DNA from: Antedon mediterranea
Lineage: Eukaryota > Echinodermata > Crinoidea > Comatulida > Antedonidae
Reading direction: 5' to 3'
DNA: 64,000 nt
Assembly (NCBI RefSeq): GCF_964355755.1
Contig: NC_092671.1
Span: forward strand, 36,907,304-36,971,303
The position numbers and the translations under genes are program-made. Position 1 is the first letter of the stretch, and each line of letters starts with the position of its first letter. This document shows, one piece after another, positions 62,811 to 64,000 of this stretch. Below the pieces are notes generated by a model. The model saw only the letters and a list, made by a program, of their open reading frames with translations, searched no databases and was not told the origin of the DNA.

Positions 62811-63280
62811 GAGGTTTCACAACCTTTCATAACGAAAACGGATACGTCATACATTTGTGAAACTTTTGAGCTGATCCCCATTTCATATTCGTAAAGCGTA
62901 TTCGTGTTGACGAATATCACGAGTATAGTTTTTGATCTATTTTGTACATTTTGCATTTGAATCAGGAATGATTCATGATTATAATATAATTATAGATTTA
63001 TTGAAAGTAATTTACTAAAGTAATTTACTAAAATGCCAGGTCAATTTAGATAAATAGCAGTTTTTAAAGTCCTCACTCGCTTTGATGTTACGCTAGGCCT
63101 AGGCAGCCAAGCAACACGTACCTTCGCTTCGCTCAAATTTACCACAGTCATATTTTGGACGCGCCTCGATATTTCGTTGCCATGCGAAACAGATTTTTTT
63201 ATGGCTTACGAAAACGAATACGTGTGCATGACGTATCCGTTTTCGTTATCGTATTCGTAAGATTGCGAAACCTCTCTATT
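62811..63280. mobile_element. MITE family D, copy 2
   Basis: GAGGTTTCACAACCTTTCAT and AACGAAAACGGATACGTCAT at the left are mirrored by ATGACGTATCCGTTTTCGTT and GATTGCGAAACCTCTC at the right, over 470 bp. Inside, the palindromic CGCTAGGCCTAGG also occurs in copy 1. Confidence 0.85.
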
Positions 63281-63768
63281 TTTTGTTGAATAAAGGTATA
63301 GACCAAACTTAACTCAGATATGTATTTTTGTACACTTTTACAAAATACAAAAACAATTTTAAGCAGAAGATGAATTTATTTTCAAGTCAATATATATACA
63401 GTATTTACTATTTAAAAAATACTTGTGTATAATCTTTATTTACAGATATTTAACAATATTTGCACCGAATTTAAAATAAATAACATTTTATTATTCCAGA
63501 AGAAATTGAGTTATTTTTTGTTACTTTCATTGTTGTTAAAAGATCATATTAGCTTGATATGATACTGATCTTGTAAATGGAGCTGGTAAGGATTCTGAGA
63601 TTGTTAAAAACATGTAAATGCTACAACTCTACACTTGACAGCATTGGGAATTGATGGAAATGTAAAGACATATTGGAATGTTGGTACAAGTTTATAAAAT
63701 AATGGTATTGTGTAGCAGAAGCCATCTTATGACACAAAGAATATATTTGTTTTGTTTTTTTAATTCTT

Positions 63769-63867
63769 TTAAACCATACTCAGACTTGATGGAGTTTTCT
63801 TTTCTTCCGCCTCTTTCTGCTTCTCTTTCTCCTCATCTTCAAGCATTTCTTGGAGCTCCTTTCGCCA
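63769..63867 (-). CDS. Terminal coding exon of an unidentified gene
   Basis: An acceptor (TTCTACTTTTTAAG) precedes TGG CGA AAG; 32 codons (WRKELQEMLEDEEKEKQKEA...SSLSMV) then a stop. The sequence is strongly charged and helical, probably the end of a coiled coil. The family was not recognised. The rest of the gene lies beyond the window; its intron holds a partial MITE-A copy. Confidence 0.65.
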   Translation of the reverse strand, partial: WRKELQEMLEDEEKEKQKEAEEKKTPSSLSMV

Positions 63868-63951
63868 CTTAAAAAGTAGAAAAAATGGTTACTTGGAGTG
63901 AGTCAAACTTATTATTGTTAGAATACTACTTATTTAATACAAAAACTATCT

Positions 63952-64000
63952 TAAGCTCAGTCTACACTATCAAAAAAATGTTACAGTAGTAATATGCCCA
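63952..64000. mobile_element. MITE family A, cut by window end
   Basis: AAGCTCAGTCTACACTATCA followed by AGTAGTAATATGCCCA. Confidence 0.75.

Overview
This is animal nuclear DNA. The genes are split by many GT-AG introns, the base composition is AT-rich, and there is a dense load of short palindromic transposons, tRNA-derived SINEs, satellites and retroelement fragments. The proteins align along most of their length with vertebrate orthologues. Clusters of the word CTAGGCCTA and the repeat landscape suggest a marine invertebrate, perhaps an echinoderm or other non-vertebrate deuterostome; that placement is an inference and is weak.

Four host genes were rebuilt exon by exon, with splice phases closing at every junction. 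A fifth enters at the right edge. (1) BZW1/BZW2-type eIF5-mimic protein, minus strand, 5982 to 28; its last codons lie beyond base 1. (2) MTFMT, mitochondrial methionyl-tRNA formyltransferase, plus strand, 13455-17772, 9 exons, 354 aa. (3) CEP152, the centriole-duplication scaffold, minus strand, 41046 to 18778, 23 exons, 1689 aa, with a 9 kb first intron. (4) RALBP1 (RLIP76), a RhoGAP and Ral effector, plus strand, 50550-62213, 14 exons, 774 aa, with a large acidic insertion. (5) The terminal coding exon of an unidentified minus-strand gene at 63769-63867. BZW and MTFMT are divergent, MTFMT and CEP152 converge tail to tail, and CEP152 and RALBP1 are head to head. No operon-like or pathway link between the genes is evident.

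Regions between and inside genes. 6.2-7.3 kb holds a piggyBac-like non-autonomous element with TTAA flanks. 7.93-11.72 kb is a 3.8 kb inverted-repeat transposon with an 8-bp target duplication, carrying older non-LTR retrotransposon debris. About 20 copies of one palindromic MITE (tips AAGCTCTGTCTACACTATCA) are scattered through the introns, several within 10 bp of splice sites. 42.1-49.9 kb, between CEP152 and RALBP1, is a nested palindromic satellite island. It has a ~100-bp satellite in opposite orientations on its two sides, inner hairpin elements ending in TTAGGG-like motifs, an inner pair of opposed 15-bp arrays, and a perfect 25-bp inverted sequence at its outer edges next to the presumed promoters. 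RALBP1 introns hold a very homogeneous 37-bp minisatellite (~31 copies) and a 5'-truncated, partly inverted Penelope-like element with a GIY-YIG domain and a 12-bp target duplication.

The satellite island with its edge-matched 25-mer, and the MITE family packed against splice sites, are the best candidates for something not already described.
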